Source: Azospira oryzae (GTDB lineage Bacteria > Pseudomonadota > Gammaproteobacteria > Burkholderiales > Rhodocyclaceae). From it: a stretch of DNA of 64,000 nucleotides. How positions within the stretch are numbered: position 1 is the stretch's first letter; every line of letters begins with the position of its first letter. Shown here piece after piece: positions 41,351-50,731 of the stretch. Under the pieces are notes generated by a model. The model saw nothing but the letters and a program-made list of their open reading frames with translations, did no database searches and was not told the origin of the DNA. Made by a program: the position numbers and the translations under genes. The stretch lies in NCBI RefSeq assembly GCF_004217225.1, contig NZ_SHKM01000001.1, positions 1,526,137-1,590,136 of the forward strand. The letters run 5' to 3'.

Positions 41351-41875
41351 CTACAGCAGCGCCGCCGTGTCCACCACCGCCACCCGGGTGGTCAGGGCGC
41401 TGAGGGCGATGCGGTGGATCATCTCGCTGACCGTGGTGCAGCAGTCCTTCAGCACCGAGACCGGGTATTTCTCCGCCGCCTTGGAGAGGGCGGTATGGGT
41501 GACGCAGTTGTGGGTCATCATGCCGCACAGCCACAGCTCGGTGATGCCCCGCTGTGCCAGCACGGCTTCCAGATCGGTCTGGTGGAAGCTGTCGGCGAAA
41601 CGCTTCAGCACCACCGGCGCCTCCGGCGCAGCGGCCAGGAGACGGGGGTGGAGGTCCACGCCCGGCGTTCCCTGGTTGAAGAAAGGCGCCGGTCCCTTGG
41701 CCGGGTCGGCCACGTGCTGCACCAGGATCACCGGCACGCCCCGGGCCCGGGCCGCGGCCACCGCCGCCAGGGTGCGCTCCAGCACCGCCTCCGGCTGCCA
41801 CAGGGGAAAGGCGCCGCCGGGGAAATAGTCGTTCTGCAGGTCGATGACGACCAGGGCGGGTTTGCTGTTGCTCAT
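41351..41875 (-). CDS. Isochorismatase-family cysteine hydrolase
   Basis: The 174-residue protein has the Asp-Lys-Cys catalytic set of this superfamily: Asp12 in VVIDLQNDYF, Lys91 in VVLKRFADSF and Cys124 in GMMTHNCVTHT. Members include nicotinamidases, isochorismatases and ureido-amidases. It is divergent from a GlxA-type regulator, which often controls such hydrolases. The substrate is open. Confidence 0.88.
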   Translation of the reverse strand: MSNSKPALVVIDLQNDYFPGGAFPLWQPEAVLERTLAAVAAARARGVPVILVQHVADPAKGPAPFFNQGTPGVDLHPRLLAAAPEAPVVLKRFADSFHQTDLEAVLAQRGITELWLCGMMTHNCVTHTALSKAAEKYPVSVLKDCCTTVSEMIHRIALSALTTRVAVVDTAALL

Positions 41876-41993
41876 GGGAATCTCCTTGAGTGGGGTGCGA
41901 TGGGCCGATTATTGGCCAGCCCCGGCACCACCGGCAGTGGCCCGAATGACAATTTCCGTTAATATCGGGCCACACCATTTCCCGGGAACTGCC

Positions 41994-42953
41994 ATGAACC
42001 GGCTCCCCGTCGCCGTGCTGGCCTACCAGCGCATCAGCCCCTTCCACCTCTCCGTACCCTGCGTCGTCTTCGGCGAGCGCCACCAGGGCGCCCCGGCCTT
42101 CGCGCTGCAAGTGTGCGCCTGGGAGGACGGCCCCCTCGCCACCACCGCCGGCTTCAGCCTCAATGTGGAACAGGGCCTGGAGGCCCTGGCCACGGCCCGG
42201 GTGGTGATCGTGCCGAGCTGGCGCGACCCGGCGGAACGGCCGCCCCAGGCCGTGCTCGACGCCCTGGTGGCCGCCCACCGGCGCGGCGCCCAGGTGGTGG
42301 GCCTGTGCCTGGGGGCCTACGTGCTGGCCGAGGCGGGCCTGCTGGACGGCCGCCGCGCCACCACCCACTGGGAGTTCGCCGCGGACTTCGCCCGCCGCTA
42401 CCCGGCCGTGACCCTGGACCCGGGGGTGCTCTACGTGGACGAAGGCAACCTCCTCACCTCCGCCGGCACGGCGGCGGGCATCGACGCCTGCCTGCACCTG
42501 CTGCGCCAGCGCTGCGGCGCCACTGCCGCCAACCGGGTGGCCCGCCGCCTGGTGACGCCGCCCCACCGCCAGGGCGGCCAGGCCCAGTACATCCCCCAGC
42601 CCCTGCCCGCCAGCGCCGGCGATTCCCGCCTGGCGGCGCTGCTGGACCGGGTGCGGGCCAGCCTGGAACAGCCCCACGACCTCAACAGCCTGGCGGCCCA
42701 GGCCCTGATGAGCCGGCGCACCTTCACCCGCCACTTCCGCCAGCTCACCGGCGCCACCGTCGGCCAGTGGCTGCTGGGGGAACGGCTGGGCCTGGCCCAG
42801 CGCCTGCTGGAGAGCACGGACCACGGCATCGAACGCATCGCCCAGCTGGCCGGCTTCGGCTCCCCGGAAGCCCTGCGTCTGCACTTCCGCCGCAGCCTGG
42901 GGGTTTCCCCCAGCCAGTGGCGGCAATCCTTCGGCGCCCGGGACGGGGCCTGA
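41994..42953 (+). CDS. GlxA-type regulator: DJ-1/PfpI domain plus AraC DNA-binding domain
   Basis: The 319-residue protein joins an N-terminal DJ-1/PfpI-like domain (VGLCLGAYVLAEAGLLDGR around residue 100) to a C-terminal AraC pair of helix-turn-helices (residues about 215-310, AQALMSRRTFTRHFRQ and IERIAQLAGFGSPEALRLHF). The start MNRLPVAVL at 41994 is chosen, since the longer frame runs over the promoter gap. It is divergent from the isochorismatase-family gene, its likely target. Confidence 0.9.
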   Translation: MNRLPVAVLAYQRISPFHLSVPCVVFGERHQGAPAFALQVCAWEDGPLATTAGFSLNVEQGLEALATARVVIVPSWRDPAERPPQAVLDALVAAHRRGAQVVGLCLGAYVLAEAGLLDGRRATTHWEFAADFARRYPAVTLDPGVLYVDEGNLLTSAGTAAGIDACLHLLRQRCGATAANRVARRLVTPPHRQGGQAQYIPQPLPASAGDSRLAALLDRVRASLEQPHDLNSLAAQALMSRRTFTRHFRQLTGATVGQWLLGERLGLAQRLLESTDHGIERIAQLAGFGSPEALRLHFRRSLGVSPSQWRQSFGARDGA

Positions 42954-43011
42954 GGGCGCCGCCATGCCCGCAACACCGCCCGGCGGTCACCCCGCCAGCG
43001 CCCCCATGCCC

Positions 43012-43065
43012 GGAACGCCTTGTCCCGCCTGCATCTACGGCATGGCATGGCGGAAATCCGCGTCC
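43012..43065. repeat. Solo REP-like hairpin
   Basis: GGAACGCCTTGTCCCGCC pairs imperfectly with GGCGGAAATCCGCGTCC, and CTTCCTGCC follows. In reverse complement it matches the outer hairpins of repeats A and B. It lies in the 219-base gap after the GlxA-type gene, with no cassette array attached. Confidence 0.45.
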
Positions 43066-43172
43066 TTCCTGCCCCACCGGACAGGCAGGGCGGCAAGCCC
43101 CATCCCTGCGCCTTAAGACCGCCTTAAGATTCGCCGGTTAAGGTGGCGCACAAACTGACTCAGAGTGCCGCC

Positions 43173-44330
43173 ATGAACCGTCGCCATCCTTCCCCCAGCT
43201 TCAGCCTCGCCGCCGTCGCCCTGCTCTGCACCCTGGCCTTTCCGGCCCGGGCCGCCAACCCGGCCGACTTCATTGCCCTGGCCCCCGCCCAGGCCAAGGC
43301 CCTGGGGGTGGAAACCCGGCCCCTGGCCGCCGCCGACACGGGCAGCGCCGCCGGCCTGCCGGCCAAGGTGGTGGTGCCGGTGGAGCAGATGCGGGTGGTG
43401 GCGGCGCCCCTGGCCGGCCTGCTGACCCAGGTGGGCGCCGTGGCCGGGCAGACGGTGAAGAAAGGCCAGATGCTGGCCCGCCTGGCCAGCCCGGGCCTCT
43501 TGCAGGTGCAGCGGGACTACCTGCAGGCCAGGCAGCAGGCCGACCTGGCCCAGCGCAGCCTGGCCCGGGACGAACAGCTGTTCAAGGAAGGCATCATCGC
43601 CGAAGCCCGGCTCCAGGCCAGCCGCGCCAGCCAGGCCCAGGCGGCGGTGGCGGCGCGGGAGCTGCAGGCCGAACTGCGCATTGCCGGCGCCACCGCCGGC
43701 GGCGGCAGCCTGACCCCGGAAGTGGCGGTCAGCGCACCCCTGGACGGCGTGGTGCTGGAAGCCAGCGCCACCGTGGGCAGCCGGGTGGAGGCGGCCACCG
43801 CCCTGTTCACCGTGGCCCAACTGAATCCCCTGTGGCTGGAAATCCAGGCCCCCGCCGCCCTGGCCGGCAACCTGAAAGAAGGGGCGGCGGTGCGCATCGC
43901 CGGCAGCGAGGCCAGCGGCAAGCTCATCAACGTGGGCCGCCAGATCAGCCCCGGCAGCCAGACCGTGACCCTGCGGGCGAGGATGGACGCGGGTCTCGAC
44001 TCCCTGCACCCGGGCCAGATGGTGGAAGCCACGGTGGCCGCGGCGCCCCAGGCCGGCGCCACTGCCGGCAAGAGCGCCACCTACCGCATCCCCCAGGCCG
44101 CCGTGGTGCGCCAGGCCGGCCAGGCCTGGGTCTTCGTGCAGACGGCCGGCGCCAGGCCCGGCTTCCAGGCCACCCCGGTGAGCGTGGCCGGTAACGCCGG
44201 CGCCGACGTGCTGGTGAGCGGCAGCGCCCTGGCAGCCAACGCGGCGGTGGCGGTGAAGGGCGTCAGCGCCCTCAAGTCCGCCTGGAGTACTGCTGCCAGC
44301 GCCGCCAGCGATGCCGGGAGCGCCCAATAA
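43173..44330 (+). CDS. RND efflux periplasmic adaptor (membrane fusion protein)
   Basis: The 385-residue adaptor has a signal peptide cut after FPARA, split lipoyl/barrel-sandwich halves (GLLTQVGAVAGQTVKKGQML and VSAPLDGVVLEASATVGSRV) around a helical hairpin, and a beta-barrel domain. It bridges the inner-membrane pump and outer-membrane channel. The start at 43173 is favoured because the signal peptide begins there. Its stop shares a base with the pump ATG (TAATG). No His- or Met-rich metal-binding tail is visible. Confidence 0.9.
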   Translation: MNRRHPSPSFSLAAVALLCTLAFPARAANPADFIALAPAQAKALGVETRPLAAADTGSAAGLPAKVVVPVEQMRVVAAPLAGLLTQVGAVAGQTVKKGQMLARLASPGLLQVQRDYLQARQQADLAQRSLARDEQLFKEGIIAEARLQASRASQAQAAVAARELQAELRIAGATAGGGSLTPEVAVSAPLDGVVLEASATVGSRVEAATALFTVAQLNPLWLEIQAPAALAGNLKEGAAVRIAGSEASGKLINVGRQISPGSQTVTLRARMDAGLDSLHPGQMVEATVAAAPQAGATAGKSATYRIPQAAVVRQAGQAWVFVQTAGARPGFQATPVSVAGNAGADVLVSGSALAANAAVAVKGVSALKSAWSTAASAASDAGSAQ

Positions 44331-47300
44331 TGCTTTCCCGCCTGGTCGAATTCTCCCTGGCCCAGCGCCTCCTGATGCTGGTGCTGACGGCCCTGCTGGT
44401 GGGCGCCGGCATCATGGCCTTCCACAACCTGCCCATCGACGCCTTCCCCGACGTTTCCACCACCCAGGTGAAAATCATCATGAAGGCCCCGGGCATGACC
44501 CCGGAAGAGGTGGAGGCCCGCATCGTGGTGCCCATCGAGCAGGAAATGCTGGGCATCCCCAAGCAGCGCATCCTGCGCACCACCTCCAAATACGCCATCG
44601 CCGACGTCACCATCGACTTCGAGGACGGCACCGACATCTACTGGGCCCGCCAGCAGGTGGCCGAGCGCCTCGGCGGCGTCGAGCTGCCCCCCGGCGCCAG
44701 CGGCGGCCTGGCCCCCATCACCACGCCCCTCTCGGAAATGTTCATGTTCACCGTGGAAGGCCCCCTCTCCCTGGAGGAGAAGCGGACCATCCTGGACTGG
44801 ACCATCCGCCCCCAGCTGCGCACCCTGCGCGGCGTCGCCGACGTGAACAGCCTGGGCGGCCACGCCAAGGCCTTCGAGGTGGTGCCCGACGCGGCGGCCC
44901 TCAACGCCCGCGGCGTCAGCCTCAACGAACTGCGCCAGGCGGTGGAAGGCAACAACCGCAACGACGGCGCCGGCCGCCTCACCGAAGGCGAGGAAACCCT
45001 GCTGGTGCGGGTCGAAGGGGCCGTGCACAGCCTGGACGACCTGCGCGCCATCGTCATCGCCCAGCGCGGCGGCAACCCGGTGCGGGTGGGCGACGTGGCC
45101 GAGGTGCGCTTCGGCGCCCTCACCCGCTACGGCGCGGTGACCAAGGACGGCCAGGGCGAGGCGGTGGAAGGCCTGGTGCTGGGCCTGCGCGGCGCCAACG
45201 CCCAGCAGGTGGTGGACCAGGTGAAGGCCAAGCTGGCCGAAATCCAGGCCACCCTGCCCGAAGGCGTCAGCATCGTGCCCTTCTACGACCGGGGCCATCT
45301 GGTGGAGCGGGCCGTGGGCACCGTCTCCAAGGCCCTGGGCGAGGCCATCGTGCTGGTGGTGATCCTGCTCCTGGCCTTCCTCGGCAACCTGCGGGCGGCC
45401 TTGGTGGTGTCGGTGATCCTGCCCCTCTCGGCCCTGCTCACCTTCATCCTCATGCAGTACTTCGGCCTCTCCGCCAACCTGATGAGCCTGGGCGGCCTGG
45501 CCATCGCCATCGGCATGCTGGTGGATGCGGCGGTGGTGATCGTGGAAAACGTGGAGAGCCACCTCTCCAGCCCCCACACCTCCGCCCGCCTGCCCCTGCT
45601 GCACGTCATCTACCGCTCGGTGCGGGAGGTGACGGTGCCGGTGGCCTCCGGCATCGCCATCATCGTCATCGTCTTCGTGCCCCTGCTGACCCTGGAGGGG
45701 CTGGAAGGCAAGCTCTTCATCCCGGTGGCCCTGACCATCGTCTTCGCCCTGGTCTCCTCCCTGCTGCTGGCCCTCACCGTCATCCCGGCCCTGGCCTCCA
45801 TGCTCATGCAGCGGGGCGGCCACCACGAGGCCTGGCTGGTGCAGAAACTCAACGCCACCTACGCCCCGGCCCTGGACTGGGCCCTGGCCCACACCCGGCA
45901 GGTGGTGGTCGCCGCCCTGGCCCTGCTGGTGCTGGCCATCGGCGCCTACACCCTGCTGGGCAAAACCTTCCTGCCCACCATGGACGAGGGCGACCTCATC
46001 ATCCAGCTGGAAAAGCTGCCCTCCATCAGCCTGGAGGAGACGGTGGAAACGGATCAGCGGGTGCAGCGGGCCATCCTGGAGCGGGTGCCGGAGGTGAAGA
46101 ACATCATCGCCCGGGTCGGCTCCGACGAACTGGGCCTGGACCCCATGGGCCTCAACCAGACCGACACCTTCCTCGTGCTCAAGCCCATCGACGAATGGCG
46201 CCAGCCGGACAAGGACTGGCTCACCGACCAGCTGCGCCAGGTGATGGAAGACTTCCCCGGCATCGCCTACACCTTCACCCAGCCCATCGACATGCGCATC
46301 TCGGAAATGCTCACCGGCGTGCGCGGCGACATCGCGGTGAAGGTCTTCGGCACCGATCTGGACCAGCTCAACCACGCCGCCGACGGCATCGTCGCCCTGC
46401 TCAAGGGCATCAAGGGCGCGGAGGACGTGTTCACCCTGAAGAACGAAGGGGTGCAGTACCTCAAGGTGGAGATCGACCGCCTCGCCGCCGGCCGCCTGGG
46501 CCTGCCCATTGAAGAGGTGCAGAACGCCCTCAAGACCCTGGTGGAAGGCCTGCCCGCCGGCCTGGTGGTGGAGCCGGGACGGCGCACCCCGGTGCTGCTG
46601 CGGGGCGGCCCGGACTACAAGACCAGCGTCGAGCGCTTCGCCGACCTGCGCCTGTCCCTGCCCGGCGAAGGCACCAATGTCCGCACCGTGCCTCTGTCCC
46701 AGGTGGCCAAGATCGAACGGGTGGAAGGCCCGGTCAAGGTGGACCGGGAAAACGCCCAGCGCTACGTGGTGATCCAGTCCAACGTGCGGGACCGGGACCT
46801 GGTGGGCTTCGTCGAGGAAGCCCAGGCCAAGGTGGCCCAGCAGCTGAAGCTGCCCCAGGGCTACCGCATCGTCTGGGGCGGCCAGTTCGAGAACCAGCAG
46901 CGGGCCGCCCAGCGCCTGATGCTGGTGGTGCCGGTGGCCCTGGGCCTGATTTTCATGCTGCTCTTTTCCACCTTCGGCTCCCTGCGCCAGGCCGGCCTGG
47001 TCCTGGCCATGATCCCCTTCGCCCTGGTGGGCGGCGTCTTCGCCCTGCTGCTTTCGGGCCAGTACCTGTCGGTGCCCGCCTCGGTCGGCTTCATCGCCCT
47101 GCTCGGCATCGCCGTGCTCAACGGCGTGGTGATGCTCACCTACTTCAACCAGCTGCGCACCCAGGGCCTGCCCCTGGAGCAGGTGGTGCGGGAAGGGGCC
47201 AGGCGGCGCCTGCGCCCGGTGCTGATGACGGCCTCCATCGCCGCCTTCGGCCTGGTACCCCTACTCTTCGCCAGCGGCCCCGGTTCCGAGATCCAGAAGC

Positions 47301-47416
47301 CTCTGGCCATCGTCGTCATCGGCGGCCTGCTCAGCTCCACCCTGCTGACCCTGCTGCTGCTGCCCATCCTCTACCGCCGCTTCGGCTTCGACAACACTCC
47401 GGGAGAACGGCCATGA
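44330..47416 (+). CDS. Heavy-metal efflux RND pump (CzcA/CusA family)
   Basis: The 1028-residue pump has twelve membrane spans, two large periplasmic loops, and the heavy-metal RND opening LPIDAFPDVSTTQVKI. Its TM4 reads AIAIGMLVDAAVVIVENVE, with the second Asp and the Glu of the CzcA relay but Ala/Ile where CzcA has its first Asp. This is nearer the CusA TM4 pattern, yet the methionine triad of CusA is not evident. The metal (Co, Zn, Ni, Cu or Ag) should not be assumed. It is the second gene of a four-gene operon. Confidence 0.9.
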   Translation: MLSRLVEFSLAQRLLMLVLTALLVGAGIMAFHNLPIDAFPDVSTTQVKIIMKAPGMTPEEVEARIVVPIEQEMLGIPKQRILRTTSKYAIADVTIDFEDGTDIYWARQQVAERLGGVELPPGASGGLAPITTPLSEMFMFTVEGPLSLEEKRTILDWTIRPQLRTLRGVADVNSLGGHAKAFEVVPDAAALNARGVSLNELRQAVEGNNRNDGAGRLTEGEETLLVRVEGAVHSLDDLRAIVIAQRGGNPVRVGDVAEVRFGALTRYGAVTKDGQGEAVEGLVLGLRGANAQQVVDQVKAKLAEIQATLPEGVSIVPFYDRGHLVERAVGTVSKALGEAIVLVVILLLAFLGNLRAALVVSVILPLSALLTFILMQYFGLSANLMSLGGLAIAIGMLVDAAVVIVENVESHLSSPHTSARLPLLHVIYRSVREVTVPVASGIAIIVIVFVPLLTLEGLEGKLFIPVALTIVFALVSSLLLALTVIPALASMLMQRGGHHEAWLVQKLNATYAPALDWALAHTRQVVVAALALLVLAIGAYTLLGKTFLPTMDEGDLIIQLEKLPSISLEETVETDQRVQRAILERVPEVKNIIARVGSDELGLDPMGLNQTDTFLVLKPIDEWRQPDKDWLTDQLRQVMEDFPGIAYTFTQPIDMRISEMLTGVRGDIAVKVFGTDLDQLNHAADGIVALLKGIKGAEDVFTLKNEGVQYLKVEIDRLAAGRLGLPIEEVQNALKTLVEGLPAGLVVEPGRRTPVLLRGGPDYKTSVERFADLRLSLPGEGTNVRTVPLSQVAKIERVEGPVKVDRENAQRYVVIQSNVRDRDLVGFVEEAQAKVAQQLKLPQGYRIVWGGQFENQQRAAQRLMLVVPVALGLIFMLLFSTFGSLRQAGLVLAMIPFALVGGVFALLLSGQYLSVPASVGFIALLGIAVLNGVVMLTYFNQLRTQGLPLEQVVREGARRRLRPVLMTASIAAFGLVPLLFASGPGSEIQKPLAIVVIGGLLSSTLLTLLLLPILYRRFGFDNTPGERP

Positions 47417-47733
47417 GCGCAAACAATCGCCCCGTGGATACCTGCCTGACCCTGGTGATCCACCCCAATCTGGAAGATGCGGTGGTGGACTTCCTCCTCG
47501 ACCGGGCCGAGACCGTGGGCCATTTCACCTCCCGCCCGGTGGATGCCCACGGCGGCGACATCGCCTACGAAACCGCCGCCGAACGGGTGCGCGGCCGGGC
47601 CCGCCGCTTCCGCATCCAGGCCCTCATGGCCGGCACCCATGTGCACGACCTGCTGCGGGACTTGCGCCAGCAATTCACCGGCGCCGACATCTACTACTGG
47701 ACCGCCCCGGTCCAGCAATCCGGGAGGCTGTAA
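47413..47733 (+). CDS. DUF3240 protein of the metal-efflux operon
   Basis: The 106-residue soluble protein overlaps the pump stop by four bases (ATGA) and ends one base into the OMF start, so it is a fixed part of the operon. It looks like DUF3240 (CLTLVIHPNLEDAVVDFLLD), a small alpha/beta fold often found beside czcA-type genes. A PII-like regulatory or metal-sensing role has been suggested for such proteins but is not demonstrated here. Confidence 0.78.
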   Translation: MSANNRPVDTCLTLVIHPNLEDAVVDFLLDRAETVGHFTSRPVDAHGGDIAYETAAERVRGRARRFRIQALMAGTHVHDLLRDLRQQFTGADIYYWTAPVQQSGRL

Positions 47734-49010
47734 TGGGCCCCATGCTGAAACTGATGCCCCTGGCCGCCCTGCTCTGCAGCGCCGCCCTCCAGGCCGCCGA
47801 ACCGCCGCCCCTGGCCTACCCCACCGACCTGCCGCCGCGGGAAGCGGCGGTCAACGCCATCCGCCTCGCGCCCCAGGCCAAGGCCGCCGAAGCCATGCTG
47901 GAAGCCGAGGGCGAAAACCGCAAGCGCCTGGAAGCCGGCCCCTATGAATGGACCGCCCGGGTCGGCAGCCAGCGGCGCAACGTCAATGGCGTCAATGGCG
48001 CCGCCAACGAGCGCTACCGGGAATGGAGCGGCGGCATCGAGCGGGGCATCCGCCTGCCCGGCAAGGCCGCCCTCGACGAGCAGCTCGGCGCCAACGGCGA
48101 AGCCATGGCCAAGGTGGCCCTGGGCGACACCCTGCACGAGACCTCCCGCAGCCTGCTGCGCTACTGGTTCATCTGGCTGCGGGAAAACGAAGGCGCCGCC
48201 CAGTGGCAACGTCAGAGCGAATCCCTGGCCCGCCAGCGCCAGGTCACCGCCCGCCGCGTGCAGCTGGGGGACGCGCCACGCCTGGAACTGATGCAGGCCG
48301 AAGCCGCCGCCGCCCAGGCCCAGGCCGCCCTGGAACAGGCCCGCCTGCGCCGCCAGGTGGCCGAGGCCGACCTGGCCGCCCGCTTCCCCGGCCTGCCCCA
48401 GCCCAGGCAGGTGGCTCCCAGCGAGCCCCTGCCCCTGGAAGAGGCGGAGTGGCGCGAGCACCTGCTGGAACACAACCACGAGCTGATGCTGGCCCGGGCC
48501 GAAAGCGAACAGGCCCGGCTGGTGGCCAACCGGGCCGACGCCGAGCGGATGCCCGACCCCACCCTGGGGGTGCACGTGGGCTCCGACAAGGGCGGCGAGG
48601 AACGCATCGCCGGGGTCAGCATCTCCATCCCCTTCTCCGGCAGCCTGCGCAGCGCCACCGCCCGCCGCGACGCCGCCTACGCCAGCGCCGCCGCCAGCCG
48701 GGAAGCCGCCACCCTGGCCCGCATCAACGCCGAAGTGGCCGCCCTCCTGGCCAACGCCCGGGCCGCCTACGAATCCTGGCGCCGGGCCGAGGATGCCGCC
48801 CAGCGCATCGAGCAGGCCGCCGCCCTCATGGCCCGGGCCTACCAGCTGGGCGAAGCCGGCATCACCGAACTGCTCACCGCCCAGCGCCAGGCCAACGAAG
48901 CCCGCCTCGCCGCCAACCAGAGCCGCCTCGACGCCCTGGAAAGCCGCTACCGGGTGTACCTGGACGGCCACGGCCTGTGGCCGGTGGACGGGGAGCACAC
49001 GGAGAAATAA
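47733..49010 (+). CDS. Outer-membrane efflux channel (TolC/CzcC family)
   Basis: The 425-residue protein has a signal peptide (cut after LQA) and two OEP repeats rich in long helices, each followed by beta segments, as in TolC-type trimeric channels. It completes the tripartite pump with the adaptor and RND genes. No lipobox cysteine is present. The operon ends at a strong hairpin 31 bases later. Confidence 0.88.
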   Translation: MGPMLKLMPLAALLCSAALQAAEPPPLAYPTDLPPREAAVNAIRLAPQAKAAEAMLEAEGENRKRLEAGPYEWTARVGSQRRNVNGVNGAANERYREWSGGIERGIRLPGKAALDEQLGANGEAMAKVALGDTLHETSRSLLRYWFIWLRENEGAAQWQRQSESLARQRQVTARRVQLGDAPRLELMQAEAAAAQAQAALEQARLRRQVAEADLAARFPGLPQPRQVAPSEPLPLEEAEWREHLLEHNHELMLARAESEQARLVANRADAERMPDPTLGVHVGSDKGGEERIAGVSISIPFSGSLRSATARRDAAYASAAASREAATLARINAEVAALLANARAAYESWRRAEDAAQRIEQAAALMARAYQLGEAGITELLTAQRQANEARLAANQSRLDALESRYRVYLDGHGLWPVDGEHTEK

Positions 49011-49040
49011 GGCCGTCACGAAGCACCGCCCTGGAAGGCA

Positions 49041-49091
49041 GAAGGGACGGGCCTCCCCACCGTGCAACGGTGGGAAAGCCCGTCCCTTCTT
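49041..49091. terminator. Bidirectional hairpin terminator, related to the REP-like family
   Basis: GAAGGGACGGGC pairs with GCCCGTCCCTTC, and an inner CCCACCG/CGGTGGG stem closes on TGCAA. The first arm, preceded by GGAAGGCA, resembles the outer end of repeat A. It lies between the convergent efflux and acetyltransferase genes. Confidence 0.75.
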
Positions 49092-49134
49092 GTTGGTGGC
49101 GATGGTGCCGCTGCCAGGCAGCGGACCGCTACGG

Positions 49135-49641
49135 CTAGGCGGTGGCGAAGAAGGCCGGATCGAAGGCGACGCTGGCAGCCGGCAGCGGGCCCTGGAAGGC
49201 CAGGGCCTGGAAGTACTGGGGCGGCACCTCCGGCAGCAGCAGCGGCGCCGCCTGGACGAAGCCGAAGCGGGCGTAGAAGGCCGGCACCCCCACCAGCACG
49301 CAGCCGGCGGCGCCGCGCCGGCGCAGTTCCTCCAGGCCGTGCCGCATCAGCCGGCTGCCGATGCCGCAGCCCTGATGCTCTGGCAGCACCGAAACCGGGC
49401 CGACCCCAAACCAGCCGGGAGCGGCCGGACTCAGGGTCACCGGCGAAAAGGCCACGTGGCCGAGGAGACGCCCGCCCTCCTCCGCCACCAGGGAAAGGCT
49501 GAGCCTGCCGCTATCTCGCAGGGCGCCGACGATGAACTGCTCGGTGCCCGCGCTGTGGGCCGCCGTGGCAAAGGCCAGGCGGGTCAGGTCGAAAATGGCG
49601 GCGCTGTCGGCCGGCTCTTCGGGACGAATGGTGATGGTCAT
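49135..49641 (-). CDS. yjhQ: GNAT acetyltransferase, YjhQ-like antitoxin candidate
   Basis: The 168-residue protein is a GNAT fold with the acetyl-CoA loop VSVLPEHQGCGIGSRLM near residue 85 and the FYARFGF strand typical of this subgroup. Its gene follows an YjhX/TopAI-like toxin gene at 82 bases on the same strand, the order of the E. coli yjhX-yjhQ toxin-antitoxin pair. Antitoxin function is inferred from that synteny. The start at 49641 has AAGGA about ten bases upstream. Confidence 0.75.
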   Translation of the reverse strand: MTITIRPEEPADSAAIFDLTRLAFATAAHSAGTEQFIVGALRDSGRLSLSLVAEEGGRLLGHVAFSPVTLSPAAPGWFGVGPVSVLPEHQGCGIGSRLMRHGLEELRRRGAAGCVLVGVPAFYARFGFVQAAPLLLPEVPPQYFQALAFQGPLPAASVAFDPAFFATA

Positions 49642-49723
49642 GTGATGAATTCCTTTTTGCAATGCAGGCGCCGCTCCGCCCAGCCGCCAGTAGGGACCCG
49701 GGCCGGGCGGTGGCGCGGGAGGA

Positions 49724-49981
49724 TTACTGGTTGTCGAGCTGGCCGCGCACGGCCCCCAGGCCGGCCCGGTTGATCCGGTAAGGCCGGCCGTCCAGGGAGG
49801 CGATGAGGCGCTTGGCCTTCAGCTTCTTGAACACCGGCAAGGTGCAGTCGCTGAGGACGAAACCTTCGCGGGTATAGCAATCGACGTGGGTAATGCGGCC
49901 GGAAGCATCGCGGTGATGTTCGATATGGCCGCCTTTGGCGAGGACGTGCAACGTCCGCTGCTCGGGCTTGGAAAGATTCAT
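49724..49981 (-). CDS. yjhX: TopAI/YjhX-family toxin
   Basis: The 85-residue protein, starting [18 protein letters not shown], matches YjhX in length and in the segments [27 protein letters not shown] and PYRINRAGL. In E. coli YjhX (TopAI) inhibits DNA topoisomerase I and is neutralised by YjhQ. A nine-residue longer frame is rejected because the family starts at MNLS. The pair sits about 700 bases from cassette array 3. Confidence 0.85.
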   Translation of the reverse strand: MNLSKPEQRTLHVLAKGGHIEHHRDASGRITHVDCYTREGFVLSDCTLPVFKKLKAKRLIASLDGRPYRINRAGLGAVRGQLDNQ

Positions 49982-50249
49982 GTTGGATTGTTCCGCAATC
50001 AAATGCACACACGACGGCAGCCTCCGAGAGGCGCCATCGACGCTATGGGCATATCGATAACTCGCGGCCGGCGGGGCCAGACGGAGTTATCGGATTGCGG
50101 CAATCTCCAACATACAGACCTAACTCAAATGGAATGGGCTTGCCCGTTTGCCGGGCAGGCGCGAATGATAGCGCTCCCCTCGGGGCGGGGCAATCGGGGC
50201 GGTGTCGGGCAGGGCGCCGCCGGACGCCTGGCACCCGGCCTGCAAGGCC

Positions 50250-50620
50250 GGAGGGACGGCCCTTCCAGCCATGGCATGGCGGAAGGTGGCGTCGTTATTG
50301 GGTGGTGGCACTGTTGTTTCCGGGACTGCGGGCGAGTTGTTGCCGGTCTGAGTCTTCGGGCGTAGTGAGTTTAGTGACCGCTGCGTTCCGCGCCTGACGC
50401 GCGGGTTACTTTCTTTTGCTTCGCCAAAAGAAGAGTAACCAAAGAAAAGGCGAGCCCGGTTTGGCGCCCCTGCGGGGTCCCCTGCGCTACTCGCTTCCGG
50501 CGGGGGCTGCGCAACTCGGCCCTACGGGCCTCAGACAGTTCTCGCCCTTTTTCCGCCGCAAGCTCCGTTGCTCGGCGCCGCACAGGGCGGGATTGGCGCT
50601 CTCTGATTTTGCTATCGACC
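50250..50620 (+). repeat. Repeat A, copy 2 (low-coordinate border of cassette array 3)
   Basis: This 371-base segment is a diverged copy of 7780-8145, in the same position relative to its cassette array. It opens with the hairpin at 50255-50293. The inner hairpin at 50404-50440 keeps its pairing through compensating changes relative to copy 1. The region between the yjhX start (49982) and this repeat shows no gene-like frame, and frames within the repeat look non-coding. Confidence 0.8.
50255..50293. repeat. REP-like hairpin at the outer edge of repeat A2
   Basis: GACGGCCCTTCCAGCCATG and CATGGCGGAAGGTGGCGTC pair around one base. Relative to copy 1 several changes occur on both arms together, as expected for a conserved structure. 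Confidence 0.6.
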
Positions 50621-50632
50621 CAGCCAGTCAGA

Positions 50633-50731
50633 GGCTAAGGTTGAAGGCCCTTGGCTGCAGGAACCGCGCAGCGGTGGTGAGAATCCACAAGTAAAACTTG
50701 CAGAGCTTTCCACTCGGCTAAGTCGTTAGGC
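50633..50731 (-). other. Degenerate attC site 3d (array end)
   Basis: R'' GCCTAAC (50725-50731) is perfect and contains the stop codon of the gene before it. The proposed R' is CTTAGCC (50633-50639), one base from GTTRRRY. The inner arms CTGCAAG and CTGCAGG pair poorly. It is probably decayed. Confidence 0.5.

Noticed and set aside
43012-43065. The solo hairpin as the remains of a fourth cassette island
   Set aside because: No attC-like site or AT-rich small gene adjoins it. It is reported only as a member of the hairpin family.
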